From: QHWT01 sp963755695
GTDB taxonomy: Bacteria > Acidobacteriota > Vicinamibacteria > Vicinamibacterales > 2-12-FULL-66-21
Length of the DNA: 64,000 bases
Assembly: GCA_963755695.1 (NCBI GenBank)
Contig: CAVWLB010000008.1
Span: forward strand, 868,001 to 932,000
Reading direction: 5' to 3'
Shown: in pieces, positions 25,900 through 35,424 of the stretch
Layout of the letters: each line of letters opens with the position of its first letter
Position numbering within the stretch: position 1 is the stretch's first letter
Position numbers and translations under genes: made by a program
Notes under the pieces: model-generated
Database searches by the model: none
What the model saw: only the letters and a program-made list of their open reading frames with translations
Told to the model about the DNA's origin: nothing

Positions 25900-27467
25900 C
25901 CGACCTGGAAGCGCGTCAGGATCTCGTGGTCGGTATCACGATCTCCCGTGGCAGAACCGCCCTTGTACGATGTGTTCTCGAACTGCGCTTGAATCTTGAC
26001 TGCCCGATTGAGGTACCAGTTCGCGCCGATGGCCCATGCGCGGGCCTCCCGGACAGACGTCGCGGGATTGGCGAAGAGCGGGAAGGCGCTTTCATCGAGC
26101 TGCAGCTGGTGATAGCGCGCGTCGAGCTCGAGAGCCCCCCATGAGCGCGCCCGTGTGTCGAAGGCGTGACGAGGCGACACGCCGCGATACGAGGCGCTCT
26201 CACCGGTCAGCACGTACGACGTGGTGAGCTGCCACGCCGTCGTGCCGAGTGTGCCAGTGGAGAGGTCGCGGCGCACCTGCTGCGACGAGTGGATCCATTC
26301 GCCGAACAGGCCGAACGGCCCGGTGTAGTAGTAGCCCTGCGGTGAAATCCGCCAGTGATCGCCGTCGGCGAACGTCGTGTCCGCCGGCGAGGTGACGTCG
26401 AGGCGATAGCGTGCGATGGTCTGCTGACCGGCCGACCGGAAGACCGGAAGGTTCGGCGTAAGCACCGTGCCCCTCTGCGTCCCGCTCGTTGCGGCGATGC
26501 CGAGGCCGAGATTGGCGAGGCGGTCCTTCTTGCCGTTCTTGAACGGCAGCACGAAGACGCGGCCAACGACGTCCTTGCCGTCCCGGTCGTCGAAATCGAC
26601 GCTGCTGCCGTCGGTGACGCCATTGGTGATGCCAACGGTGTAGTTGACGATGTCTCGGGCGAGGTCGCCGTAGACCAGCAGACCGACGTCGCGGTTCGGC
26701 GCGATCGAAGCAGGGAGCGCCCGCTCGACGAATGGAATATCGAGCGCCGACTGGAGCCGCTCGAGGCTGACCGGGCCCTTGAACTTGCCCGATCGCACCT
26801 TGAACCAGGGAGCGAACTTCAGGTCGACATAGGCGTCCTGTAGCACGGTCGTGCCGCTGCCGAAGTCGGGCATGAGTCTGAAGTCGACGAACCGGAAGAG
26901 CGTGCCCTCCAACAGCGGACGTACGCGGCGGAGCAGGAACGAGTCGACCGACGCGCCGGTCGGACGTGAATTTGAGTAGAAGCGTGCGTCCGACTGGAGG
27001 TAGCCACGCAGCCGCAGGGTGAACGCGCCGTCGGCCGACTTGATCTGGAACCCCTCGGTTCCGCTCGCGGTCACGCCGACGCCCGTCTTCGCGGCCTGCT
27101 CCGTCTTCTCCTGCTCGAGCTCGAGCTGCCGCTGGAGCACCCGCACCTGCTGGTCGAGCGCCTCGACCTGTTCCTGCAACTCGCCGATGGTCCGGCCGGC
27201 GCCCGCGGCCGATGCATCAGCGGCCGGTGATGGGTTCGGGGTCGGTGCCGCCGGCGTGCTGTCGCGCGTGGCGACGGTGCCGTCAGCCGTACCGGCCGTA
27301 CCGTCTGATAGCGCCAGCTCGCGCTCGAGGTCTCGCAGCTGCCGCGCCAGCGCGTCCACGCGTTCCTGCACCGTCTGCGGCACACGTGCCGTGCCTGCTG
27401 TCTGGGCGTGCGCCGCGACGGCCACGCCGAGGGTGGCCACCACAATCCACGCAATTCTTCGAGTCAC
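25893..27467 (-). CDS. phosphate-selective-porin-like (OprO/P) outer membrane channel
   Basis: A 524-aa outer membrane protein from the GTG at 27467. A signal peptide (VTRRIAWIVVATLGVAVAAH, then AQ) is followed by a coiled coil in two heptad stretches (residues about 33-55 and 95-120) that could anchor it to peptidoglycan or trimerise. A beta-barrel of the Porin_O_P type follows: FQIKSADGAFTLRLRGYLQ, RFVDFRLMPDFGSGTTVLQD, PVSLERLQSALDIPFVERAL. It ends in Phe (FQVGF), as outer-membrane proteins do. AAGGA lies 9 bases before the GTG. An ATG at 27530 is rejected because it lies inside the promoter. Since sbp follows, I infer a sulfate role. Confidence 0.88.
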   Translation of the reverse strand: MTRRIAWIVVATLGVAVAAHAQTAGTARVPQTVQERVDALARQLRDLERELALSDGTAGTADGTVATRDSTPAAPTPNPSPAADASAAGAGRTIGELQEQVEALDQQVRVLQRQLELEQEKTEQAAKTGVGVTASGTEGFQIKSADGAFTLRLRGYLQSDARFYSNSRPTGASVDSFLLRRVRPLLEGTLFRFVDFRLMPDFGSGTTVLQDAYVDLKFAPWFKVRSGKFKGPVSLERLQSALDIPFVERALPASIAPNRDVGLLVYGDLARDIVNYTVGITNGVTDGSSVDFDDRDGKDVVGRVFVLPFKNGKKDRLANLGLGIAATSGTQRGTVLTPNLPVFRSAGQQTIARYRLDVTSPADTTFADGDHWRISPQGYYYTGPFGLFGEWIHSSQQVRRDLSTGTLGTTAWQLTTSYVLTGESASYRGVSPRHAFDTRARSWGALELDARYHQLQLDESAFPLFANPATSVREARAWAIGANWYLNRAVKIQAQFENTSYKGGSATGDRDTDHEILTRFQVGF

Positions 27468-27518
27468 TCCTACGGATCCTTTCAAGGGCAATGGGCGCGC
27501 CCGTTGCCAGCCGTGTTT

Positions 27519-27535
27519 AGCACCAGCCATGCCAG
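27519..27535 (-). promoter_or_regulatory. sigma-54 (-24/-12) promoter of the porin-sulfate transporter operon
   Basis: The minus strand reads CTGGCATGGCTGGTGCT. Against the consensus YTGGCACGrNNNTTGCW it differs at two positions only, and the GG-N10-GC spacing is exact. The start point would lie near 27510, about 45 bases upstream of the GTG at 27467. A sigma-54 activator gene is divergently transcribed from the other side of the same gap. Confidence 0.75.
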
Positions 27536-27796
27536 CGCGGGAAACATGATGTAACTATCTAGATGTAAGGCTGATACTGTTTCATCTTGCCAGTCGAACC
27601 ACCGAATATTGATGCTATTTGACGGATTTCTGTGCGTGGGCCCGGAATGGGGATAATTCTGTGTTTAGAGACAGAGATAAGCCAATCAAGCCTATTGATA
27701 ATCACGGAAAGTCAGCACCGTGCGACAGGCATTCACTCGCCAAAAACATCAAATGTTGTGATATCGTCTGGGGATATTCGGCCGTTTCCATCACGG
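27536..27796. promoter_or_regulatory. AT-richer divergent control region
   Basis: The gap between the porin promoter and the activator gene is noticeably richer in A and T than its surroundings. It should hold the activator's binding sites and its own promoter. Short inverted motifs such as CAAT-N7-ATTG near 27681-27695 and ACAT/ATGT near 27750 are visible, but none is convincing alone. Confidence 0.45.
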
Positions 27797-29593
27797 ATGA
27801 TGGCCATCTCTATTAACGGGACATCCGTGGAAAAGCTGCTGCTGGGCGTCTGGCGTGAGGCGTGCCGGCACATCGACATCGATCAGTCGGCCGAGCGGAT
27901 CGCGCACCTGCTGGCGAACCACATTCCCGCCGACCTGCTCATCGTGCGCCGCATCGACGCAGGACGGCATCTCCTCGAGACGGTGGCGTCGGGCGCGTGC
28001 CGGTCAGGCGTCGCCCTGCCGATCCACCCGAGGACGGAGTGCTCCAGACTCGAGTTGGGCCACATCCTGACCTGGGGACAACAGGGGCGCGTGAGCCGCT
28101 GGCGCGTCGGTGAGAGCGTCTCCTTCCCGACCGCGCTCGTACCCGACGGCATCAGCGGCGATGTGATCGCCGGTCCGCTTCAGGGCGAGATGGGGACGAT
28201 CGGCGTGCTCCTCGTCATTGCCCGTCCGCATCGCTTCGATCCGTCACACGACGCACTCGCACAATCGCTGCTGGAGCCGCTCGGCGTCGCATTGGCCAAC
28301 GACGGGCGCCTCCACGAGCTCGCACGGCTTCGCGAGGCGCTCGAGGCCGACAAGCGCGCGTTGCTCTCCCGCCTGAGCCGACACGATCTGAGCGAGGCCA
28401 TCGTCGGCGCGACTGCCGGCCTGCGTGACGTGATGGAGCGCGTCGAGCAGGTCGCCCTCACCGACACACCCGTGCTGATCTACGGCGAGACGGGGGCCGG
28501 CAAGGAAGTCGTCGCGCGCGCGGTGCACACGCGCTCCCGGCGCGCGGCCGGCCCGGTCGTCCGCGTGAACTGTGGGGCGATTCCGTCAGGGTTGGTTGAC
28601 TCGGAGCTCTTCGGTCACGAGCGCGGCAGCTTCACCGGCGCCGTGGCCACTCGGCAGGGATGGTTCGAGCGCGCCGATGGCGGTACGCTCTTTCTCGACG
28701 AGGTCGGCGAGCTGCCCCTCGAGGCGCAGGTGCGGCTGCTCCGTATCCTGCAGGATGGCACCTTCGAACGCGTCGGCGGGTCGAAGACGCTCAGCGTCGA
28801 CGTGCGGATCGTCGCGGCCACGCACCGCAACCTGCAGGAGATGGTTGCGCAGGGTACCTTCCGCCAGGATCTGTGGTACCGCATCGGAACGTTTCCGATC
28901 GTCCTGCCGCCGCTGCGGGAACGGCCCGAAGACGTGCCGCTGCTGGCGGCGCATTTCGCGGCCGGCGCCGGCGCGCGCCTCGGCTCGGGCCCGCTGATGC
29001 TGACGCGATCCGACATTCGGCTGCTGCTTGAGTATCCATGGCCGGGCAACGTGCGCGAGCTGGCCGCGGTCATCGAGCGCGCCACGATTCTCGGCGGCGG
29101 GCGTGAGCTGCGGATCGCCGCAGCGCTCGGAGTCGGAGAACCCGCGGCGAGGGGTCCGTTCCTGGCACCGGCGCTGCCTCGATCGCAGCGGCACGGCCCG
29201 ACTCTCGATGCCGCCATGCGCGATCACATCGAGCAGGCGCTCGAGGCGACCGGCGGCCGGATCGAGGGACCGGGCGGCGCCGCCGCGCGTCTCGACGTCA
29301 ACCCGCACACGCTCCGCGGCCGCATGCGCAAGCTCGGGATCCGGTGGCGCGAATTCCGCGCCTCCGGGACGCGCGCAGCCGTCGCGACCGCCAGCGTCCC
29401 CCCAGGCGACTCGGTGGCGTTCGAGGACGTCATGCGCCTGCACATCGAGACTGCGCTCCGCGCCACGCACGGCCGGATCGAAGGGACGCGCGGAGCGGCG
29501 GCACGGCTCGCCGTGAACCCGCACACGCTCCGCGCCCGCATGCGGCGTCTGGGGATCGACTGGCGGCGGTACCGCCTCACCGGGCGGCGCTGA
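27797..29593 (+). CDS. sigma-54-dependent transcriptional activator with GAF domain and two Fis-type HTH units
   Basis: A 598-aa activator. Residues about 1-190 form a GAF-like sensor as in NorR/FhlA. The central AAA+ domain has Walker A GETGAGKEVVARAVH, the sigma-54 loop ELFGHERGSFTGA, Walker B GGTLFLDEVGELPLE and the arginine-finger region EYPWPGNVRELAAV. The C-terminus carries two tandem copies of a Fis-like helix-turn-helix: HIEQALEATGGRIEGPGGAA and HIETALRATHGRIEGTRGAA, each ending VNPHTLR.RMR.LGI.W. Family members normally have one. Start uncertain: ATG 27797 or 27800; the frame is open to 27632. It probably drives the divergent porin promoter. Confidence 0.9.
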   Translation: MMAISINGTSVEKLLLGVWREACRHIDIDQSAERIAHLLANHIPADLLIVRRIDAGRHLLETVASGACRSGVALPIHPRTECSRLELGHILTWGQQGRVSRWRVGESVSFPTALVPDGISGDVIAGPLQGEMGTIGVLLVIARPHRFDPSHDALAQSLLEPLGVALANDGRLHELARLREALEADKRALLSRLSRHDLSEAIVGATAGLRDVMERVEQVALTDTPVLIYGETGAGKEVVARAVHTRSRRAAGPVVRVNCGAIPSGLVDSELFGHERGSFTGAVATRQGWFERADGGTLFLDEVGELPLEAQVRLLRILQDGTFERVGGSKTLSVDVRIVAATHRNLQEMVAQGTFRQDLWYRIGTFPIVLPPLRERPEDVPLLAAHFAAGAGARLGSGPLMLTRSDIRLLLEYPWPGNVRELAAVIERATILGGGRELRIAAALGVGEPAARGPFLAPALPRSQRHGPTLDAAMRDHIEQALEATGGRIEGPGGAAARLDVNPHTLRGRMRKLGIRWREFRASGTRAAVATASVPPGDSVAFEDVMRLHIETALRATHGRIEGTRGAAARLAVNPHTLRARMRRLGIDWRRYRLTGRR

Positions 29594-29668
29594 TCCTCCC
29601 CGCAGCCTGCTCCATCGCGGTTCCAACTGGCGAACGTTTGGATCGACTAAACGGACACGTTCAGCCGT

Positions 29669-29698
29669 TTGACATCGAAGCGGCAGTCCCTTGATACT
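29669..29698 (+). promoter_or_regulatory. candidate sigma-70 promoter for the ankyrin gene
   Basis: TTGACA (29669-29674) and GATACT (29693-29698) are separated by 18 bases. The -35 is perfect and the -10 matches four of six. A perfect 12-base palindrome, GTGCACGTGCAC, lies downstream at 29772-29783 in the leader and could be an operator. Confidence 0.4.
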
Positions 29699-29837
29699 GC
29701 CGGGAGCGCGCTGACAGGGCGCCACCAACCCGCGGCAAGGGAAAACTCCCACCTGTTTTTGTCTGAGTCGTGTGCACGTGCACCTTCTTTCAGCCTGGTT
29801 TTCAGCGGGCACAGGCGATTCATGAAAGAGGGTCGCC

Positions 29838-31445
29838 ATGACCGCTTCGAAATCTCTCCCGGTTCGTCCGTCTCTCGAATCACTCCGCAAACAGGCAAAG
29901 AAGCTCGCGCGCGACATCGCTGCCGGCGATGCCGGTGGCATCGCGCGTGCGCGGGTACACCTGCCAAATGTCGACCTGCCCTTGACGCAGCGCAACGCGC
30001 AACTCGTGATCGCGCGTGAGTACGGCTACGCCGGCTGGCAGGACCTCACGGCTGACGTGAGTAAACGCCTCGGCACGGGCGTCGAATGGGCGGCAACGCA
30101 GGCTCGACGCATCATTCACGACAACGACGTCGAACGCCTGAAGCAGCTGTTGGCTGAATACCCGGCGTTGCTTTCCTGGCAGGGCGACGACGATCACGGC
30201 GGCCTGCTGGGATTCGCCACTGGCGCCTATGGTGACGCATTCGACCCGGCCAGGGAACAGACCTTTACCCGCGCGGCGTGCGCCGAGTTGCTCATCGACG
30301 CCGGCGCGGTCGTGACGCCACCGGTGTGTGAGGGTCTCATCGAGTCCCGCGCCAGGGGACTGCTGCAGCTGTTTCGGCGCAAGGGCTTGCTTCCGCGCAC
30401 GCTCAAGTTTGTTGCGGCGCTTGGCGATCTCGACGCTGTTCGCAGGGCTCTTGATGAGAGCGCGAACGTTCTGGCGGCCGTCAATGAAGCGTTCATCTGC
30501 GCCTGCTGTTTCGAGCACGAAGCCGTCGCGTCACTCCTGCTGGAGCGATCCATCGCGCTCGATGCCGACCTCGGCACACACGTCGATGGAAGCCTGGGCC
30601 GCTCTGCCTTCATCACGTATTTCATTGAAAAGGGATCCGTGGACTTCGCGCACGCGACAACGGTCGGACCGTGGAAGGCGTTTGTCATGGGTCAGGTCCA
30701 GCGCGCGGTCCACGAGCGCGACCTGGCGGCGTTCCTCCGCGGGTTACAGCGTGAGCCGTGGCTGCTTGGTGAAGTCTGCGTGTGGTTTCAGGTTCAGATC
30801 ATCGAGATCGCAGCGCTGAACGATCGGGAAGCCTTCATCGCCGCTCTTCTCGACCTCAATCCGGCGCTCCTTCGGCGCCAGCCGCCACCTCCATCGCAAG
30901 CCATCGAGTTCGCACTCACCTACGCGAACACACACCTCATTCCAGTACTCACCCGCATCTGGCCAATGCCTGACGATCTGCCGCATGCGGCAGGCATGGG
31001 CAACCTCTCGCGGGTGGAGCACTGGTTCGACAAGTCCGGCGCGCCTCGGTTAGGCGATCTCGACAATCACTATCCCTACAACGACCCGCGCGCGCGAGGG
31101 CACCTCCGCTGGGATCCGCCCACGGGGCAGCAGGTGCTCGACATGGCGCTAGCCTTTTCCGTCATCAACCGTCACTTCGAGGTGGCGGACTTCCTCCTCG
31201 AACACGGCGCCGATATCAACACCAATTGGAACTCCCATGAGCCGGCGAGCATCCTGCACCATCTGGTATTCGAGGACAACTACGACTCGATGCGGTTCCT
31301 CATCGACCGTGGCATCGACATGACCATCAAGGACTACCGCTGGAACAGTACCGCACAGGGTTGGGCGCTCTACGGTAAGAAGGACCAGAAGATGGCTCAG
31401 TGGCTCGAGGATGCCGAACGGCGGCGTGAGCAGGGAGCACGGTGA
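29838..31445 (+). CDS. ankyrin-repeat protein
   Basis: A 535-aa soluble protein without signal peptide. The first 70 residues (LESLRKQAKKLARDIAAGDA, then REYGYAGWQDL) are a common N-terminal module in bacterial ankyrin proteins. Ankyrin-like helix pairs follow: DNDVERLKQLLAEYPALLSW, ALGDLDAVRRALDES, and near the C-terminus FEVADFLLEHGADINTNW and YDSMRFLIDRGIDMTIKD. Such repeats bind partner proteins; the partner is unknown. It ends with WLEDAERRREQGAR. It precedes a broken permease but is separated from it by a promoter. Confidence 0.86.
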   Translation: MTASKSLPVRPSLESLRKQAKKLARDIAAGDAGGIARARVHLPNVDLPLTQRNAQLVIAREYGYAGWQDLTADVSKRLGTGVEWAATQARRIIHDNDVERLKQLLAEYPALLSWQGDDDHGGLLGFATGAYGDAFDPAREQTFTRAACAELLIDAGAVVTPPVCEGLIESRARGLLQLFRRKGLLPRTLKFVAALGDLDAVRRALDESANVLAAVNEAFICACCFEHEAVASLLLERSIALDADLGTHVDGSLGRSAFITYFIEKGSVDFAHATTVGPWKAFVMGQVQRAVHERDLAAFLRGLQREPWLLGEVCVWFQVQIIEIAALNDREAFIAALLDLNPALLRRQPPPPSQAIEFALTYANTHLIPVLTRIWPMPDDLPHAAGMGNLSRVEHWFDKSGAPRLGDLDNHYPYNDPRARGHLRWDPPTGQQVLDMALAFSVINRHFEVADFLLEHGADINTNWNSHEPASILHHLVFEDNYDSMRFLIDRGIDMTIKDYRWNSTAQGWALYGKKDQKMAQWLEDAERRREQGAR

Positions 31446-31498
31446 GGACGCGCGATGCACTTGCGCAGCACATCCCGTAACACTGTGCTCCGCTTCTT

Positions 31499-31548
31499 TT
31501 GACAATCTAGATGAGTCAGATAGGATGTCGCGACCCATCTAGTTTGTC
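31499..31548 (+). promoter_or_regulatory. promoter with PadR-like operator
   Basis: TTGACA (31499-31504), a 16-base spacer and TAGGAT (31521-31526) form a promoter. It is bracketed by a near-perfect inverted repeat: GACAATCTAGATG (31501-31513) and CATCTAGTTTGTC (31536-31548), one mismatch in 13. The layout parallels that before the PadR gene at 61622-61668. No PadR gene follows here, so a regulator encoded elsewhere is inferred. Confidence 0.55.
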
Positions 31549-31558
31549 TGGAGAGGCG

Positions 31559-34089
31559 ATGAAGGACCACACGCGCGGCGTCGGCTGGGAAGACAACCGT
31601 CGAGCAGGCGTGGCGCGACGTGCGGTACGCGGCGCGAACCCTGCGCAGGTCGCCGGCGTTTGCCGCGGTAGTCGTGCTCACGTTGACGCTGGGCATAGGC
31701 GCCAACACGGCCATCTTCAGCGCCGTCAACGCCATCATGCTGCGCGCGCTTCCCGCCGAGCATCCGGAGGAACTTGTCTCGCTGACGGCGCTCTATCCGG
31801 ACGGCGCGGAACCGTTCTCTTACGCCGCCTATCGCAGAATCGCGGCCGACGGCGCACACCTCGTTGATGCGCTCGCGGCCTCGACGGCCCGGCGTGACGC
31901 GATCTGACGATCGACGGTCCGCCCGAGGCGGTCGATCTGAAGTGGGTCTCTGGCAACTACTTCACGACGCTTGGCGTGTCGACGACCGTCGGCCGTCCCT
32001 TGCTCGTCTCCGACGATCCGCAGCCGCCGGGCCTCGCGGTTGCCGTGATCAGCGACACGTTCTGGGCGCGACGGTTCGGCCGCGACCCGGCGTTGTCGGC
32101 CGCAGCGTTCGCCTGAAAGGAGTGGCATTCGTCATTGTCGGAGTGGCGCGCCGCGGATTTGCCAGCGAGACCCCGGGTGAGAGTGTCGATCTCTGGATGC
32201 CGCTCTCGGCACAGCCGAATACGCCGTGCATGGGTGTGGAACGGGCACAGCACGACGTGGCTGAGCGTTCTCGCACGTCGGCGGCCGAGTGTCGGGTCTC
32301 GCGCAGGCGCGCGCGGGGCTGGAGCCGGTGTACGAACGCGTTCGCGACGATGTGGCGGCGGGGACGGACAGCGCGGAGTTCCGGCGCAGCGTGCTCGAGA
32401 GCCGTCTGGGGGTGTCGGAGGCAAGCGGTGGCGTCTCGAGGATACGCGACAACCTCGCGGCGCCGCTGATGATCCTGATGGGCATCGTCGGACTCGTGCT
32501 GCTGGTCGCGTGCGCGAACGTCGCCAATCTCATGCTGACCAGGGCGGTCGCACGCCGCCGTGAGATCGCCACTGTGTCTCGCGCTCGGCGCAGGGCGGTC
32601 GCGACTCGTCCGCCAGGGCATGGTCGAGGCACTGCTGCTCGCGGCGCTCGGGGGCGCCGGCGGATTCCTGGTCGCCATCTGGGGAACGTCAGCCCTGTCG
32701 TCGCTGCTGTCCGGTGTCTTGCCCGTGGTGCTCGACATCAGTCCTGACGGACGCGTCCTGGTGTTCGCGGGGGCGATCTCGTGCACCACGGCCGTGCTGT
32801 TCGGCTTCCTGCCGACGCTGTCCGCGACCGGGCTCGACCCGCTTGGCGTCCTCAAGAGTGGAGGCGCCGCGTGGCCGCGGGGCATCCCGCATCCCCTTTG
32901 GCTCGCACGCCTGGTCGTGACGCAGATTGCGGTGTCGCTGGTGCTTCTGGTAGCCGCCGGATTGTTCGTGCGCAGTCTGATGAGACTCAAGGATGTCGAC
33001 TTGGGTTTCGACCCGAATCAGGTCGTCCTCTTCCGCGTCAGCCCGCCGGCTGACCAGCAACCCATTCCTGCCGAGACGAGGCGGCAGCTGTATCGCCAGC
33101 TCCTGGAGCGCGCGGTGAGCGTGCCCGGCGTGGACGGTGCGAGCGCGTCGTTCTCCGGCCTGCTGTCGTCCGAAACGTGGCGAAACGTCGTCGCCATCGA
33201 AGGAGTTGCACGCCACCTGACGGCCAAACGCTCCGGACGTTCGTGAATGCGGTGACGCCGACGTACTTCGACGTCATGCGGATCGCCGTGCTGCGGGGTC
33301 GAGGCTTCATCGACGATGATCGGGAGCAGGCGACCAGCGTCGCGATCGTTAACGACGCGTTCGCCCGGCAGTTCTTCGGTGGCGTGGTTCCGATTGGCAA
33401 GCGTGTTGGCCTTTGCAGCAGCGAATCGTGTGGCCCGTCGGCCACGAAAATGATGGAGATCGTCGGCGTTGCAGGGGACGCGAAGTACTCGAATCTGCGC
33501 GCAGCCGTGCCGCCGATCGTGTACGTGCCCTTCACGCAGGTTGAGCAGAACCTCGGGGAGATCCAGGTTCGAACTGCGGGAGACGTGTCTGCGGTCGCCT
33601 CGACTCTCTACCGGGCGCTTGCCGACGTCGATCGCAGGCTGGCGATCGTCGGGATGATGACCGCACGCGACCGTGTCGACGCCTCGCTCGCGACACAGAA
33701 CATGGTTGCCAAGGTCTCGTCCGTCTTTGGGCTGCTTGCGCTCGCGCTCGCAGCCGTCGGGTTGTTCGGGCTGGTCGCATACATGACCACGCAGCGCACC
33801 CAGGAAATTGGAATTCGGATCGCGCTCGGGGCGGGACGGCGGGACGTGCGGCGCCTGGTGCTAGGCAACACGGTCCGACTCGTAGCGCTCGGTGCCGGCG
33901 CTTGGAATCCCTGCGGCGCTGGCACTGGCACGGCTGCTCTCGGGCCTGTTGTATCAGGTGGAGCCTTACGATCCTGTGGTCTTATCGCTCAGCCTCGGAG
34001 TACTTGCCTGCGTGGCGCTGGTCGCGGGATATCTGCCGGCACACCGAGCCGTCCGGGTCGATCCGATCAAAGCGCTAAAGGTCGAGTAA
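31559..34089 (+). pseudogene. MacB/FtsX-type ABC permease (acidobacterial duplicated permease type), multiply frameshifted
   Basis: The ATG at 31559 follows GGAGAGG. The protein can be read only by changing frame at least six times (near 31590, 31905, 32100, 32270, 32570, 33210 and 33890). Pieces, in order: YAARTLRRSPAFAAVVVLTL and GIGANTAIFSAVNAIMLRAL; a MacB periplasmic domain (VDLKWVSGNYFTTLGV); FtsX helices (LLVACANVANLMLTR); a second permease half (FVNAVTPTYFDVMRIAVLRG, GLFGLVAYMTTQRTQEIGIR); and the end YLPAHRAVRVDPIKALKVE. Restored length is about 840 aa. The number of breaks favours a true pseudogene. Confidence 0.85.
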
Positions 34090-34158
34090 GGGGAGCGGAG
34101 CGTGCAGTGATGGCCACGCAGAGACTCGATCTGCATGGTGTTTGCAAGTCTTCTCGAC

Positions 34159-34440
34159 ATGCGTACGGTGACATTGCCTCTTCCGGTTCTTGGCTTCGTG
34201 ATCGTCACCCGGGCTGCGCTCGCTGCCGGGCTCGGGCTCTTTCTCGCGGACAGGCTCTCTCCTGAACGACGTCGTTTCGTCGGTCTAGGGCTTGTCGTAT
34301 TCGGTGCGGTGACAACGATTCCCGCAGCCAGATGGGTATTCCGTGGCTTCCGCAACCGGCCGGTGACGAACCGGGTCGAATCCGATCCGCGGCTGGTCGG
34401 CGCCGAGCGCTTTCCGCGAAAGGGTGACGATGAGTTCTAG
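34159..34440 (+). CDS. small membrane protein, 93 aa
   Basis: Two hydrophobic helices (residues about 4-25, VTLPLPVLGFVIVTRAALAA, and 36-55, FVGLGLVVFGAVTTIPAARW) joined by the polar loop ADRLSPERRR, and a charged tail. The ATG at 34159 begins just before the first helix; the open frame extends to 34135. No known family is recognised, though the architecture suggests an inner membrane protein. No binding site is striking. Confidence 0.6.
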   Translation: MRTVTLPLPVLGFVIVTRAALAAGLGLFLADRLSPERRRFVGLGLVVFGAVTTIPAARWVFRGFRNRPVTNRVESDPRLVGAERFPRKGDDEF

Positions 34441-34617
34441 CATGTGCCGTGGTACACCTGCTGAGCCCTGACTTCGGGCCATACCACGTCAGCCGTCTTC
34501 CATCGCCCCGCTTGCTGACGACGCCGCAGGAATACGCTTACGCTTTCGAGCCTGAGTCGCCTCGCTGACAGCCGCTATCGCCCGGGAGTCCCGTCGGTTT
34601 GATAGCAGGAGCGAACG

Positions 34618-35418
34618 ATGGTCGCAGAAGAGCAGCAAGACTCGGAGATCCTCTATCATCGCGCCGAGCGAAACGGCACGATCTGGGCAGAGATCGCGCT
34701 CAACCGACCTGAGAAGGCCAACGCGCTGACGATGACGATGATGGCCACGTTAGCGAACCTTATCGGCGAAATCGAGTCGGACCGTGAAGTTCGCGCGGTG
34801 GTACTGCGCGGACGTGGCCGGTTCTTCTGTGCTGGCGGTGACATCGAAGCCTGGGGGTCGCTATCGCCGCAAGACATGGCCGAACGCTGGATTCTCCCTG
34901 GTATTCGCGTGCTGAACCGACTGGCCGGCCTGCCCGTGCCGGTCATCGCGGTGCTCTCCGGCCACGCGCTCGGCGGTGGCCTGGAACTGGCGCTTGCGGC
35001 CGACCTGCGCATCGCGCAGAAATCCGCCAAGCTCGGGGTGCCGGAAGTTGCGCTCGGCATGATCTCCGGGTGGGGTGGAGTGCGCCGTCTGGCCGAGACT
35101 ATTGGTGTCGCGCGTGCGCGCCACATGACGATCCTCGGTGAATCCATTACGGCGGAGCAGGCGCTTGACTGGGGTCTGGTCACCGCAGTGGCTGACAACG
35201 AGGCTGATCTCGAGAGTCACGTCGTGACGTGGTTGGAGAGACTGTGCGGCAACGCGCCGGGTGCGATCACTCTGACCAAGGGAATTCTGGCGACGATGCA
35301 CGGCGACTTCGCACAGCAGCACGCCAGTGCCGCCGCGGAGGCGTCAGGCACGGCAGATTGCAGCGAAGGTGTCCGCGCGTTTCTCGAGAAGCGGAAACCA
35401 GTTTTTCGCAACCTCTAA
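34618..35418 (+). CDS. enoyl-CoA hydratase/isomerase family (crotonase) protein
   Basis: A 266-aa crotonase-fold enzyme acting on an acyl-CoA. The oxyanion-hole segment FFCAGGDIEAW and the core HALGGGLELALAADLRIA are present. Both glutamates used by hydratases are kept, in GGGLELA and in KLGVPEVALGM. GGAG precedes the ATG by about 7 bases. It lies 84 bases upstream of a CoA-transferase in the same direction, separated by a dispersed palindromic repeat, which suggests a shared acyl-CoA pathway such as short-chain fatty acid or branched-chain degradation. Confidence 0.92.
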   Translation: MVAEEQQDSEILYHRAERNGTIWAEIALNRPEKANALTMTMMATLANLIGEIESDREVRAVVLRGRGRFFCAGGDIEAWGSLSPQDMAERWILPGIRVLNRLAGLPVPVIAVLSGHALGGGLELALAADLRIAQKSAKLGVPEVALGMISGWGGVRRLAETIGVARARHMTILGESITAEQALDWGLVTAVADNEADLESHVVTWLERLCGNAPGAITLTKGILATMHGDFAQQHASAAAEASGTADCSEGVRAFLEKRKPVFRNL

Positions 35419-35424
35419 GAGAGA

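Noticed and set aside
25893..27530. Porin start at ATG 27530
   Set aside because: The ATG lies inside the best sigma-54 promoter of the window and cannot be on the transcript if that promoter is used.
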